A stretch of 44,603 bases of DNA from Bacteroidaceae bacterium (GCA_017536765.1 JAFXGV010000081.1:1-44603), one strand, 5' to 3'. Counted from the stretch's first letter, positions 1 to 8,449 are shown. Translations and numbers: made by a program. Notes: generated from the sequence alone by a model not told the origin.

Positions 1-20
1 CCTTGAACAAATTGTATTAC

Positions 21-58
21 AAGGGTGTTGAGAATTCATTTGAATACTTAACACCCTT
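21..58 (+). promoter_or_regulatory. Leader hairpin just before katA start
   Basis: A 9-bp outer stem (21-29 with 50-58) continues inward through 30-32/47-49 and 34-37/42-45 with one mismatch, then runs into TTTTCTT and the katA ATG at 64. It has the shape of an intrinsic terminator placed 5 nt before a start codon. Bases 1-5 (CCTTG) can alternatively pair with 20-24 (CAAGG), which would disrupt the hairpin. It could be the terminator of an upstream gene outside the window, an attenuator, or a structure limiting katA translation. The window edge prevents a decision. Confidence 0.5.
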
Positions 59-63
59 TTCTT

Positions 64-1572
64 ATGGACAAGAAATTCCTGACAAATGAGGTCGGTGCTC
101 CGGTCACTGACAACACCAATTCGCTTACTGCCGGCGAGCGCGGGCCGTTGCTGGTAGAGGATAACTGGCTGCTTGAAAAACTGGCTCATTTCGACCGTGA
201 GGTCATTCCCGAGCGTCGTATGCACGCAAAGGGTAGTGGGGCCTTTGGATGTTTCACCGTCACCAACGACATCACCCACTACAGCTGTGCATCGTTGTTT
301 TCAAAAATAGGCAAAGTAACTGATGTCTTTGTGCGTTTCTCCACTGTAGCAGGCGAGCGTGGAGCAGCCGATGCAGAGCGTGATATCCGCGGCTTTGCAG
401 TTAAATTCTACACCGATGAGGGCAACTGGGACCTTGTGGGTAACAACACCCCTGTATTCTTCTTGCGCGACCCCCTGCAGTTCCCCGACCTTAACCACGC
501 CATAAAGCGCGACCCGCGCACCAATTTGCGTTCACCGCAGAGTAATTGGGACTTTTGGACTATGTTGCCCGAGGCGCTGCATCAGGTGACAATAGTAATG
601 TCCGACAGGGGTATCCCTGCATCGTACCGCCATATGCACGGCTTTGGTTCGCACACCTTCAGCCTCATAAACGGCAAGGGCGAGAGGGTGTGGGTGAAAT
701 TCCATTTCATCACACAGCAGGGTATAAAAAACCTCAGTAACGATGAGGCTGCCGACATTATAGCCAAAGACCGTGAGAGCCACGGGCGCGACCTCTTCGA
801 TGCCATTGAGCGTGGCGATTACCCGCGTTGGAAACTATGTGTGCAGATAATGACAGAGGAGCAGGCACGCAGCTACAAGGAGAACCCATTCGACCTCACC
901 AAGGTGTGGAGCCACAAGCAATTTCCACTTATAGAGGTGGGTATATTGGAGCTGAACAAGAACCCCGAAAATTACTTTGCACAGATAGAGCAGGCAGCGT
1001 TCAATCCTGCCCACATAGTGCCCGGCATAGGGCTGTCGCCCGATAAAATGTTGCAAGGAAGGCTATTTTCATACGGCGATGCGCAGCGTTACCGCTTGGG
1101 TGTAAATCACGACCAGATACCGGTGAACCGCCCGCGTTGCCCCTTCCACAGCTATCACCGCGATGGTCTTATGCGCGTAGATGAAAACAGTGGTGCCACA
1201 AAGGGTTATTCGCCCAACAGCATAGGGGAGTGGCAGGTGAAAGATACTGTGCATTCATACTCGCCTGTGAATGGGGAGGCTATGCGCTACAACCCCTACG
1301 AGGAGCGTGAGGATAACTGTTTCTATCAGGCAGGCGACCTCTACCGCCTTATGACCGAGGATAAGCGCCGCTTGCTCATAAGCAATACCGCTGCCGACAT
1401 TATGCCTGTTACCGATAATATAAAATACCGCCACGCGGCCCATTGCTACCTTGCCGACGTGGAGTATGGCACCCGCGTAGCTGATGCCCTGCACCTATCT
1501 ATCGACGAGGTCAAACGGCTTGCCTCATTGAGCGAAAAAGAGCGCTTGGAGGCCACGAAAACGGTTTGTTAG
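64..1572 (+). CDS. katA: Catalase (monofunctional, heme)
   Basis: Disproportionates hydrogen peroxide to water and oxygen; cytoplasmic oxidative-stress defence in anaerobes that meet air. The 502-residue length fits small-subunit (clade 3) catalases. Visible family features are the distal His in [12 protein letters not shown] (His54), the [10 protein letters not shown] block, the distal Asn in [11 protein letters not shown] (Asn127), and the proximal heme tyrosine in [14 protein letters not shown] (Tyr337). There is no signal peptide. The gene stands alone and converges with lgt across a shared perfect hairpin at 1583-1630. The ATG is preceded directly by a hairpin plus T-run, an unusual position that may affect expression. 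In Bacteroides katA is known to be OxyR-controlled; no OxyR site can be judged here because the upstream DNA is cut off. Confidence 0.97.
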   Translation: MDKKFLTNEVGAPVTDNTNSLTAGERGPLLVEDNWLLEKLAHFDREVIPERRMHAKGSGAFGCFTVTNDITHYSCASLFSKIGKVTDVFVRFSTVAGERGAADAERDIRGFAVKFYTDEGNWDLVGNNTPVFFLRDPLQFPDLNHAIKRDPRTNLRSPQSNWDFWTMLPEALHQVTIVMSDRGIPASYRHMHGFGSHTFSLINGKGERVWVKFHFITQQGIKNLSNDEAADIIAKDRESHGRDLFDAIERGDYPRWKLCVQIMTEEQARSYKENPFDLTKVWSHKQFPLIEVGILELNKNPENYFAQIEQAAFNPAHIVPGIGLSPDKMLQGRLFSYGDAQRYRLGVNHDQIPVNRPRCPFHSYHRDGLMRVDENSGATKGYSPNSIGEWQVKDTVHSYSPVNGEAMRYNPYEEREDNCFYQAGDLYRLMTEDKRRLLISNTAADIMPVTDNIKYRHAAHCYLADVEYGTRVADALHLSIDEVKRLASLSEKERLEATKTVC

Positions 1573-1582
1573 GTATACAACC

Positions 1583-1630
1583 TTACATCAATAAAAAAAG
1601 CAGCCTACGCTGCTTTTTTTATTGATGTAA
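1583..1630. terminator. Bidirectional terminator, katA/lgt
   Basis: A perfect 22-bp inverted repeat (1583-1604 and 1609-1630) with a CTAC loop, flanked by A7/T7 tracts so that it works in both directions. The right arm is made of the last codons of lgt, whose stop codon lies in the loop at 1605-1607. Confidence 0.93.
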
Positions 1631-2429
1631 TCATATAATAGATTCCTATAATCATAAACGGAATACTGAGCCATTGTCCCATATCGAGTGTCATTCCCTG
1701 CTCAAAATCAACCTGCACCTCCTTTATGAACTCCACAAAGAAGCGGAAAGTGAATATGGTGGCAAGGCAGTAGCCAAAATAGAATCCCGTGCCCACACGT
1801 TTCGGAAATTTTTTGTAGATGAACCAGCCGCCGATGAATATAAGCAAATATGCAATAGCTTCGTACAGCTGTGCAGGGTGGCGTGGTATATTATCCACTT
1901 GTGCAAATATTATCCCAAGCGGGCTGTCGGTGGTGCGGCCCAAAATCTCGGAATTCATAAAGTTACCCAAGCGTATGAAGGCTGCAACTATGGGGGTGGT
2001 TATGGCTATATTGTCGAGTATCCACATAAACGACAACTTGGTTTTGCGGCTGTATAAAAAGAGCGCAAGCATAAGGCCAAGTGTTCCTCCGTGGCTTGCA
2101 AGCCCCTGGTAACCTATGAAGCGCCACCCGTCGGCTGTTGTTTTTATGGGCAGCAGCATCTCCCAAATGTGGCTCAAATAGTAATCGGGCTCATAGAAAA
2201 GGCAGTGCCCAAGTCTTGCACCAAGCAATATTCCCACAAAGCAGTACATAAAGAGCGGTTCAAAAAGCTGCTCGCTCACCTTCTGTTTTTTGTATAGATG
2301 TTGCATTATGAAGTAGCCCAATGCAAGCCCTATCACCCAACAGAGCGAGTAGTAACGCACCTCGAAATTACCAATGGAAAATGGCCCTGTTGCGGGGTCC
2401 CAAATTATGTGGCAGGGTAGTGTGCTCAT
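1605..2429 (-). CDS. lgt: Prolipoprotein diacylglyceryl transferase
   Basis: Transfers diacylglycerol from phosphatidylglycerol to the lipobox cysteine of prolipoproteins; first step of lipoprotein maturation in the inner membrane. At 274 residues it is normal for the family. It is strongly hydrophobic with about seven membrane segments. It shows the Lgt signature region RLGNFMNSEILGRTTDSPLGIIF and the conserved RHPAQLYEA segment, plus LASHGGTLG, which holds the essential histidine. It lies 6 nt downstream of ychF and is probably cotranscribed with it. Its 3' end forms one arm of the terminator shared with katA. Confidence 0.96.
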   Translation of the reverse strand: MSTLPCHIIWDPATGPFSIGNFEVRYYSLCWVIGLALGYFIMQHLYKKQKVSEQLFEPLFMYCFVGILLGARLGHCLFYEPDYYLSHIWEMLLPIKTTADGWRFIGYQGLASHGGTLGLMLALFLYSRKTKLSFMWILDNIAITTPIVAAFIRLGNFMNSEILGRTTDSPLGIIFAQVDNIPRHPAQLYEAIAYLLIFIGGWFIYKKFPKRVGTGFYFGYCLATIFTFRFFVEFIKEVQVDFEQGMTLDMGQWLSIPFMIIGIYYMITSIKKAA

Positions 2430-2435
2430 TGTTTT

Positions 2436-3539
2436 TTATACATTAAAGCGGAAGTGCATAATGTCGCCGTCCTGCACCACATACTCTTTTCCCTCTACAC
2501 CCATTTTGCCTGCCTCTTTCACGGCAGCCTCGGAGCCGTAGTTTATGTAATCGTCATATTTTATAACCTCGGCGCGTATGAAGCCCTTCTCAAAATCAGT
2601 GTGTATGACACCGGCGCACTGCGGTGCTTTCCACCCCTTGCGGAAGGTCCACGCCTTCACCTCCATTTCGCCTGCGGTGATAAAGGTTTGCAGGTTCAAA
2701 AGTGTGTAAATTGCCTTTATAAGGCGGTCGCAGCCCGATTCGGTGAGCCCCATATCCTCAAGGAACATCTGCTTCTCCTCGTAGCTTTCGAGCTCGGCAA
2801 TGTCGGCTTCGGTCTGTGCCGAAATAATAAGCAGCTCGGCATTCTCCTCTTTAATGGCCTCGCGCACAGCATCTACATATTTGTTGCCATTTGCAGCAGA
2901 TGTGTCATCGACGTTGCACACATAGAGTACAGGCTTCGATGTGAGGAGGAAAAGATTCTTTGCAACGTTCTGCTCGTCCTCGGTCTCAAAAACCACCGTA
3001 CGGGCCGATTTTCCCGCTTCCAGGGCATCTTTGTACTGCATAAGTACATCATATTCCAGTTTTGCCTGTTTGTCGCCTCCCACGCGTGCCTGTTTCTCCA
3101 CACGCTTTATGCGGTTTTCAATGGTTTCAAGGTCCTTCAGCTGCAATTCAATGTCTATAATCTCCTTGTCGCGCACGGGGTTCACCGAGCCATCGACGTG
3201 TACAATGTTATCGTTGTCGAAACAGCGGAGAACGTGTATTATGGCATCGGTCTCGCGTATGTTTCCAAGGAATTGGTTACCCAAGCCCTCGCCCTTGCTT
3301 GCACCCTTAACAAGGCCGGCAATATCCACAATGTCGCACGTTGCGGGTACTATGCGCCCGGGGTGAACAATCTCGGCGAGTTTGTTCAGTCGCTCGTCGG
3401 GTACTGTAATCTGTCCCATCTGTGCATCGATGGTGCAGAAGGGGAAGTTTGCTGCCTGCGCCTTGGCGCTGGAGAGGCAGTTGAAAAGTGTCGATTTTCC
3501 TACGTTGGGCAAGCCCACAATTCCTGCTTTCAAAGCCAT
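2436..3539 (-). CDS. ychF: Redox/ribosome-associated GTPase YchF
   Basis: An Obg-superfamily P-loop ATPase/GTPase that binds ribosomes and is linked to translation and oxidative-stress control. The N-terminal G domain has GLPNVGKST (P-loop, residues 8-16), DIAGLVKGASKGEGLGNQFLGNIRE, and NVDD at the G4 position in place of NKxD, as expected for YchF. A coiled-coil insertion follows, and the C-terminal TGS domain ends YVVQDGDIMHFRFNV. I chose the ATG at 3539 because the product then begins MALKAGIVGLPNVGKST (367 residues), matching the family; an in-frame upstream ATG at 3599 would add 20 unrelated residues encoded in the hairpin/promoter region. It precedes lgt in a probable two-gene operon. 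Confidence 0.97.
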   Translation of the reverse strand: MALKAGIVGLPNVGKSTLFNCLSSAKAQAANFPFCTIDAQMGQITVPDERLNKLAEIVHPGRIVPATCDIVDIAGLVKGASKGEGLGNQFLGNIRETDAIIHVLRCFDNDNIVHVDGSVNPVRDKEIIDIELQLKDLETIENRIKRVEKQARVGGDKQAKLEYDVLMQYKDALEAGKSARTVVFETEDEQNVAKNLFLLTSKPVLYVCNVDDTSAANGNKYVDAVREAIKEENAELLIISAQTEADIAELESYEEKQMFLEDMGLTESGCDRLIKAIYTLLNLQTFITAGEMEVKAWTFRKGWKAPQCAGVIHTDFEKGFIRAEVIKYDDYINYGSEAAVKEAGKMGVEGKEYVVQDGDIMHFRFNV

Positions 3540-3550
3540 ATTTTTGTATC

Positions 3551-3617
3551 TTATTCGGTTATTAAAATTTTTGCAGTGCCCTATTTTATTAAAAGGCACT
3601 GCAAAAATAGCGAATAA
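3551..3617. promoter_or_regulatory. Nested inverted repeats before ychF
   Basis: A 13-bp perfect inverted repeat (3568-3580 with 3595-3607) lies inside a second 7-bp inverted repeat, TTATTCG at 3551-3557 and CGAATAA at 3611-3617. The same DNA contains the minus-strand promoter box TATTTTTG (3609 to 3602) for ychF. It may serve both as 3' hairpin of the sigma-factor operon that ends at 3654 and as ychF leader structure. Confidence 0.5.
3602..3609 (-). promoter_or_regulatory. Putative ychF promoter -7 box
   Basis: TATTTTTG on the minus strand matches the Bacteroidota TAnnTTTG -7 element, about 60-70 nt before the ychF start. No clear -33 TTTG is visible. Confidence 0.45.
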
Positions 3618-3653
3618 TTTCGTAAGTAAAAAATGGTGGCTCCCCTCTCTTTA

Positions 3654-4046
3654 CTATCTCTGTTTCAACGCTCGTTCCAAAATATCCATATTGCGGTTGT
3701 TGCGATACTCCTCTATGGTGTTGTAGAGCAGCCATATTATTGTTATTGCAAGCAGTGGCAGTATCAGTATATTGTAATCTAAACTGTTTAATGAGATACC
3801 TTCGTTAAGGTATTCTGTTGTAATGTATGCAATATAGTGGGCAGTTTCACTCCAATTGGTTATCAAAAGCAGAGAGACACAACCTATAATAGCTATGCAG
3901 TTGAGCAAGAGTGGCAGCATGGCAAGCCTGCTTTTGCGTGCAGGCAGCCGCCTCTCTATTTGTACCAGCAGCAGTTTTTCCCTTTCGGGCTGTGCGGGGA
4001 ATGCCTTTTTAAGTGCGTCGGCAAGTTGTTTATCTCTCTCTTTCAT
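3654..4046 (-). CDS. Small two-TM protein, possible anti-sigma factor
   Basis: A 130-residue protein I do not recognise by family. It has a charged N-terminal cytoplasmic stretch (about residues 1-40, with the pattern ADALKKAFPAQPEREKLLLVQIERRL), two hydrophobic segments (about 41-63 and 91-109) and a charged C-terminal tail. The start overlaps the end of the upstream ECF sigma gene by 17 nt, so the two are translationally coupled. Coupling and membrane topology fit a membrane-bound anti-sigma factor or regulator of that sigma factor, but no ZAS-type zinc motif is present. Function is inferred from context only. Confidence 0.75.
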   Translation of the reverse strand: MKERDKQLADALKKAFPAQPEREKLLLVQIERRLPARKSRLAMLPLLLNCIAIIGCVSLLLITNWSETAHYIAYITTEYLNEGISLNSLDYNILILPLLAITIIWLLYNTIEEYRNNRNMDILERALKQR

Positions 4047-4578
4047 CGCTTTTTAGAATCTTTTCGAGGTTGTTGCGCCCGCGCGACAGATAAGCCTTTA
4101 TGCTGCCGGCAGGGTAGCCTGTTATTTTCTGTATCTCTTTTATGCTCATCTCCTCAAGGTAGAAAAGCGTTATGCAGTGTCGCTCCTTTTCGTTGAGCAG
4201 GCAAATGGCATTTTGCAATGCCTCTTCCTGCCAGCGGGGTGGTGGGCCTTCGTCGGCTATTTCGTATGCGGTGCGTTCATCGTCTATGGGTGTGGTTTGG
4301 CAGGCAGCACTGCGTGTATGGTTCATAAATGTGTTGAACGCTATGCGGTATAGCCAGGTGCTGAACGAGGATAGCCCGCGGAATCCTCCAATCCCTTGCC
4401 ACGCCTTTATGAAGGTCTCTTGTGTTAGGTCGTCGCTCGTGGCTTGGTTTCCCATCGTCTGCACGAGGAAATATCTACGCACTTGGGGTAGATATTTCTC
4501 CATCAAACGCCTGAATGCGCGTTCGTCGTTCCATAGAAGCACCCTTGTTACCCACAGAATGTCTTCTGAATTTTTCAT
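4030..4578 (-). CDS. ECF-type RNA polymerase sigma factor
   Basis: A 182-residue sigma-70 family protein with only regions 2 and 4. Region 2 (about residues 25-95) has DLTQETFIKAWQ and FSTWLYRIAFN; region 4 (about 120-172) has the helix-turn-helix LEEMSIKEIQKITGYPAGSIKAYLSRGRNNL. It would redirect RNA polymerase to a small regulon, typically envelope stress genes. It is the second gene of a three-gene minus-strand unit, 12 nt after the exported membrane protein and overlapping the downstream two-TM protein. A candidate ECF-type promoter at 5337-5370 upstream of the first gene suggests autoregulation. The inducing signal and targets cannot be told from sequence. Confidence 0.95.
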   Translation of the reverse strand: MKNSEDILWVTRVLLWNDERAFRRLMEKYLPQVRRYFLVQTMGNQATSDDLTQETFIKAWQGIGGFRGLSSFSTWLYRIAFNTFMNHTRSAACQTTPIDDERTAYEIADEGPPPRWQEEALQNAICLLNEKERHCITLFYLEEMSIKEIQKITGYPAGSIKAYLSRGRNNLEKILKSDERER

Positions 4579-4590
4579 TGCATCGGCTCT

Positions 4591-5292
4591 TTATTTATTC
4601 GTTTCTTCCGCAGCCGGGGCCGGTGCAACGGCGCTTTCCGTGGAACCGTTTTCAACCTTTTTATTAACTTTTTTATCTTTTACGAATTTTGCAATGGCTA
4701 TGGCTGTGCGCACGGTGAGACGCAAAATACCCACCCAAAAGAGTATATTTGCAAAGGCTAATATTATATCGGCCCACGCGTTGCCTACGTTGATAAAACC
4801 AAATCCTATACCTGCAATAGTTGCATCGGTAATGAAATTCTTGCCCGTGGTAACGCTTTTTTGTGCATTGAAAAGTTCGAGGTTCACCGCTTCTCCCTGT
4901 GTGAAAACACCCTTGTCTATGAGCTTGTTAAGCATATCCTTCTCTTGCTCGTTTTTGCGTCGTTGGTTGCGGAAGGCAAACATAGAAACCAATACAATAC
5001 CGCCTACTATGGCTATGGTTGCCACAATGGGTATTATTGCCCGGCAGATTTCCTCGCTGTGTATAATTGCTGCCTGTCGCATATCCTTTTCGTGGTTCTG
5101 CTCCATAGCCAAGCGGGTGTTTTCCATCCTCTCCAACTCCAGTTTTTCAATAGCTGTGGCAGCCTCCTCTTTGGTTATGTATCCCTGTTCGGCAAGTTCC
5201 GTCCACTGTTTGTAATCTGTTTGTGCCTCCGATAGTGTAGGCAGTATGGCTATGATTGCCATAAGAAGAAAGGTTTTTACAATTTGTTTCAT
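4591..5292 (-). CDS. Exported/membrane protein of the ECF sigma operon
   Basis: A 233-residue protein with an apparent signal peptide (residues 1 to about 23, ending SEAQ) or N-terminal anchor. A short helical region with ITKEEAATAIEKLE follows, then a strong TM segment (about 85-107) followed by a basic, charged stretch. Two further hydrophobic segments lie at about 155-192, and the tail is Ala/Pro-rich. The pattern of a TM helix followed by FAFRNQRRKNEQEKDMLNKLIDKG recalls Bacteroidota DUF6249-type membrane proteins, but I am not sure of this. As first gene of the sigma-factor operon it may be the sensor or stress target. Specific function unknown. Confidence 0.85.
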   Translation of the reverse strand: MKQIVKTFLLMAIIAILPTLSEAQTDYKQWTELAEQGYITKEEAATAIEKLELERMENTRLAMEQNHEKDMRQAAIIHSEEICRAIIPIVATIAIVGGIVLVSMFAFRNQRRKNEQEKDMLNKLIDKGVFTQGEAVNLELFNAQKSVTTGKNFITDATIAGIGFGFINVGNAWADIILAFANILFWVGILRLTVRTAIAIAKFVKDKKVNKKVENGSTESAVAPAPAAEETNK

Positions 5293-5336
5293 CGCTATTT
5301 TCTGTTTTTAGTGGTTATGACTCTTTTTAGGTACCG

Positions 5337-5370
5337 TATGTTAGACACCGGTATCGGCCGAAAGGTTACA
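5337..5370 (-). promoter_or_regulatory. Candidate ECF-sigma promoter
   Basis: Read on the minus strand, TGTAACCTTT (5370 to 5361), a 14-nt spacer, then GTCTAACATA (5346 to 5337). An AACC-type -35 followed by a GTC-type -10 is the general form of ECF promoters, and AACCTTT with GTCT is familiar upstream of Bacteroidota ECF operons. It ends 44 nt before the first gene of the sigma operon, which suggests autoregulation. Confidence 0.5.
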
Positions 5371-5401
5371 AAAAGAGGCTGACTAAAAAGGCTCTTTTGT
5401 T

Positions 5402-5465
5402 GTTACGCTTGCCCGAAAATACTCATTTACGCTTAGTAAACTGCGTTTTTTCGGGCTTCGCAAGC
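5402..5465. repeat. Structured intergenic repeat, copy A
   Basis: A 64-bp block that recurs at 21433-21497 with about 58 of 65 aligned positions identical. It contains nested inverted repeats: outer GCTTGCCCGAAAA with TTTTCGGG and GCAAGC, inner TTTAC with GTAAA around GCTTA. It lies downstream of polA and upstream of the ECF operon, and is preceded by the motif GAGGCTGACTAAAAA (5376-5390), which also recurs near copy B in both orientations. No coding sequence is seen in the 261-bp gap 5293-5553 that holds it. Confidence 0.75.
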
Positions 5466-5502
5466 CTAAAAATAGCTCTTTTTATCCAACCTCCCTACAA
5501 AC

Positions 5503-5536
5503 GTGGGTAACCCCATTTTACTTTTGAGTCACCCAC
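5503..5536 (-). terminator. Weak candidate terminator of polA
   Basis: GTGGGT (5503-5508) and ACCCAC (5531-5536) can pair, just after the polA stop on the minus strand, followed by GTTTGT. The stem is short and the T-run poor. Confidence 0.3.
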
Positions 5537-5553
5537 TCTCTTTATAAATTATC

Positions 5554-8376
5554 TCAATGTGCTTCCAACCAGTTTGCACCCCAGCCATAGTCGGCAACAA
5601 GGGGCACCTTCATTGCAAATGCCTGCTGCATCTCCTCGACCACAAGCGCCTGCACGGCCTCCTTCTCCTCGGGTACTACGTTGAAATTGAGTTCGTCGTG
5701 TACCTGCAGTATCATTGTGGAGCGCATCTGCTGCTCATTCATACGGCGGTATATGTTTATCATTGCCACCTTAATGATGTCGGCAGCACTTCCCTGTATG
5801 GGTGCGTTCACGGCATTTCGCTCGGCATACCCGCGCACCACGGCATTGTGCGAGTTTATGTCGGGCAGGTAGCGCTTGCGTTTGAACACGGTCTCCACGT
5901 AGCCGTTGAGCTTGGCTTCTTGTTTACATTTTTCAATATAATCGGCTACTCCTTTGTAGGTTTCGAAATAGTTATCAATGAGTGTTTTTGCCTCAAAGCG
6001 GTTTACGTTCATACGCTCGGCAAGGCCGAATACCGATATTCCGTATATGATACCGAAGTTTGCTACCTTAGCTTTGCGGCGCTCGTCTTTGGTTACCTCT
6101 TCAATAGGTTTCTTGTATATTTTTGCAGCAGTTGCCGCGTGAATATCGTAGCCGCTGCGGAAGTCCTCAATCATATTGTTATCGCCGCTCAGGTGTGCCA
6201 TAATGCGTAATTCTATCTGCGAATAATCGACCGAAAGAAAGAGGCAGCCATCGTCGGGGATAAATGCCTTGCGCACCTCCTTGCCCTCTTCGTCGCGTAT
6301 GGGGATGTTCTGCAGGTTGGGGTTGCTCGAGCTCAATCGGCCGGTGGCAGTTACTGTTTGGTTGTACGATGTATGTATCTTTCCCGTGCGGCTGTTGACA
6401 AGCGCGGGCAGGCTGTCGATGTATGTGCTCAACAGTTTTTTTAGGCCGCGATATTGTAAAATATTTTTTACGATAGGGTGGCGGTTCTGTAGCTGTGCGA
6501 GCACCTCCTCCGATGTCACAAACTGGCCGGTCTTTGTCTTTTTGGGCTTTTCAACAATTCTTAGTTTACCAAAAAGTATGTCGCCCACCTGTTTGGGCGA
6601 TGCTATGTTAAAGGCCTCGCCTGCCTGTGTGAATATCTCCTCCTCAATCTCGTCGAGCCGCTTGCCAAGGAGTGCCGACGTCTCGCGCAGGGCGTTGGTG
6701 TCTATGCGTGCTCCGTTGCGTTCCATATAAGCAAGCACGGGTATGAGCGGCATCTCTATTTTATAAAAGAGCTCCTCTATGCCGGCCTCTTTTATCTCCT
6801 TTTCCAAAATGTTCTTCAGGCGCAGTGTAATGTCGGCATCCTCGCAGGCATAGTCGCAGATGTCGGCGGGTGCGAGGTCGCGCATATTTTTCTGGTTCTT
6901 CCCCTTTGCGCCTATGAGTTCGGTTATCTTTATGGTTTCGTAGTTGAGATAAATTTCGGCAAGGTAGTCCATTCCGTGGTAAAGCTCGGGTTGCAACACG
7001 TAGTGGGCAATCATAGTGTCGAACATTTTACCGCGGAGCTCCACTCCGTAGTTGCCAAGCACGGTGAGGTCATATTTTATGTTTTGCCCCACCTTGCATA
7101 TTTTTTCGTCTTCGATGAGGGGGCGCAAAATTTGGAGTCGGGTGGTGGCGGCTGCTCTGTCGGCGGCAATGGGTATGTAAACAGCCTCGCCCTCCTTCAC
7201 CGAGAGCGAAATTCCCACAAGCTCGGCCTCCAAGGCGTTGGTACTTGTGGTTTCGGTGTCTATGCACACAGTTTCGCAATTTTTTATAGCAGCAATAAAA
7301 TTGCGTATATCATCTTCAGTATCAAGAAGTTTATAGCTGTGTGGGGTGTCTTTTAAGCTCAAATGGCTGGAATTTTTTTCATCGCCCGTATCTTCGGTGG
7401 GAAAAAAATCAAAGAGCGAGGGTTGGAGAGAGTCGTTTTTTTTGCTTTTACTCTTTTTCTCCGCACTCTCTTCCTCAGTGGGTGTGTCGAAGAGCGATGG
7501 GGCGAAGTTGCTTTTCTTCACTCGCTCCTTGAGTGCACGCAGTTCGTAAAAGTCGAGCAGGCGGGTGAGCTCGGCTTCGTTGGCGGGTTCGCGTTTCAAA
7601 GCCTCCATATCGAGTTCGATTGGAACATCGGTTTTTATGGTAGCAAGAAATTTGCTGAAGAGAATTTTTTCCCTGTTCTCCTCCACCTTTGTTTTTAGCG
7701 CTCCTTTCAGTTTGTCGGTGTTTGCAAGCAGGCTGTCAATGCTGCCAAATTCGGCAATGAGTTTTTGTGCGGTTTTTTCTCCCACTCCCGGGCAGCCGGG
7801 GATGTTGTCGCTTGAATCGCCCATAAGACCTAAGAGGTCTATCACCTGCTCGGTGCGTTCGATACCGAATTTCTCCTTTACCCTCTCGATGCCCATCACC
7901 TCGAACTCCTTGTCGCCATACTTGGGGCGGTATATGAAAACGGTGTCCGAAACAAGTTGTCCGTAGTCCTTGTCGGGGGTCATCATATATGTAATAATTC
8001 CCCTTTTTTCCGCCTGTTTTGCCAGTGTTCCCACAACGTCGTCGGCCTCGTAGCCGGGCACTTCGAATACAGGTATGTTGTAGGCTTTTATTATCTCCTT
8101 TATCACAGGTACCGAAGAGCGTATCACCTCGGGTGTCTCCTCGCGTTGTGCCTTGTATTGTTCATATGCCTCGTGGCGGAATGTCTTTCCACGTGGATCG
8201 AATGCAACACCTATGTGCGTGGGGTTCTCTTTCTTAAGAACATCCTCGAGTGTGTTCACAAAGCCCAATATGGCCGATGTGTTGAACCCCTTCGAGTTTA
8301 TCCTGGGGTTCTTTATAAATGCGTAATATGCACGGTATATCAGTGCGTATGCATCGAGCAGAAATAGTTTATCCAT
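5554..8376 (-). CDS. polA: DNA polymerase I
   Basis: Replicative clean-up and repair polymerase (Okazaki fragment processing, gap filling). The product is 940 residues. The N-terminal 5' nuclease domain (about 1-290) has LFLLDAYALIYRAYYAF and GEKTAQKLIAEFGS. The 3'-5' exonuclease domain (about 350-530) retains DTET (ExoI), NIKYD (ExoII) and YACED (ExoIII), so proofreading is probably active. The polymerase domain (about 555-940) shows DYSQIELR, RRKAKVANFGIIYG and QVHDELNF. I chose ATG at 8376 (MDKLFLLDAYAL) over the in-frame ATG 15 nt earlier because it fits the family N-terminus. It is divergent from the polyprenyl synthase gene across 167 bp, and is followed by the gap holding repeat copy A. 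Confidence 0.97.
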   Translation of the reverse strand: MDKLFLLDAYALIYRAYYAFIKNPRINSKGFNTSAILGFVNTLEDVLKKENPTHIGVAFDPRGKTFRHEAYEQYKAQREETPEVIRSSVPVIKEIIKAYNIPVFEVPGYEADDVVGTLAKQAEKRGIITYMMTPDKDYGQLVSDTVFIYRPKYGDKEFEVMGIERVKEKFGIERTEQVIDLLGLMGDSSDNIPGCPGVGEKTAQKLIAEFGSIDSLLANTDKLKGALKTKVEENREKILFSKFLATIKTDVPIELDMEALKREPANEAELTRLLDFYELRALKERVKKSNFAPSLFDTPTEEESAEKKSKSKKNDSLQPSLFDFFPTEDTGDEKNSSHLSLKDTPHSYKLLDTEDDIRNFIAAIKNCETVCIDTETTSTNALEAELVGISLSVKEGEAVYIPIAADRAAATTRLQILRPLIEDEKICKVGQNIKYDLTVLGNYGVELRGKMFDTMIAHYVLQPELYHGMDYLAEIYLNYETIKITELIGAKGKNQKNMRDLAPADICDYACEDADITLRLKNILEKEIKEAGIEELFYKIEMPLIPVLAYMERNGARIDTNALRETSALLGKRLDEIEEEIFTQAGEAFNIASPKQVGDILFGKLRIVEKPKKTKTGQFVTSEEVLAQLQNRHPIVKNILQYRGLKKLLSTYIDSLPALVNSRTGKIHTSYNQTVTATGRLSSSNPNLQNIPIRDEEGKEVRKAFIPDDGCLFLSVDYSQIELRIMAHLSGDNNMIEDFRSGYDIHAATAAKIYKKPIEEVTKDERRKAKVANFGIIYGISVFGLAERMNVNRFEAKTLIDNYFETYKGVADYIEKCKQEAKLNGYVETVFKRKRYLPDINSHNAVVRGYAERNAVNAPIQGSAADIIKVAMINIYRRMNEQQMRSTMILQVHDELNFNVVPEEKEAVQALVVEEMQQAFAMKVPLVADYGWGANWLEAH

Positions 8377-8441
8377 CTTATAACAAAACAAATTGAACGT
8401 AAAAATACAAAAATTATAACACTAACCATATTCTTTTTTAT

Positions 8442-8449
8442 TACTTTTG
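8442..8449 (+). promoter_or_regulatory. Putative promoter -7 box, polyprenyl synthase
   Basis: TACTTTTG matches TAnnTTTG about 95 nt before the ATG at 8544. The resulting leader would contain a 7-bp hairpin, CTGTTTT with AAAACAG (about 8472-8490). No clear -33 element. Confidence 0.45.

Noticed and set aside
2454-3617. Long open frame (387 codons) on the plus strand opposite ychF
   Set aside because: Exactly antisense to a certain ychF; the translation is rich in Cys/His/Tyr without any domain, as expected for a mirror of codon bias.
8189-8196. CCACGTGG palindrome in polA as parS or operator
   Set aside because: Flanks do not match parS and the site lies within conserved coding sequence.
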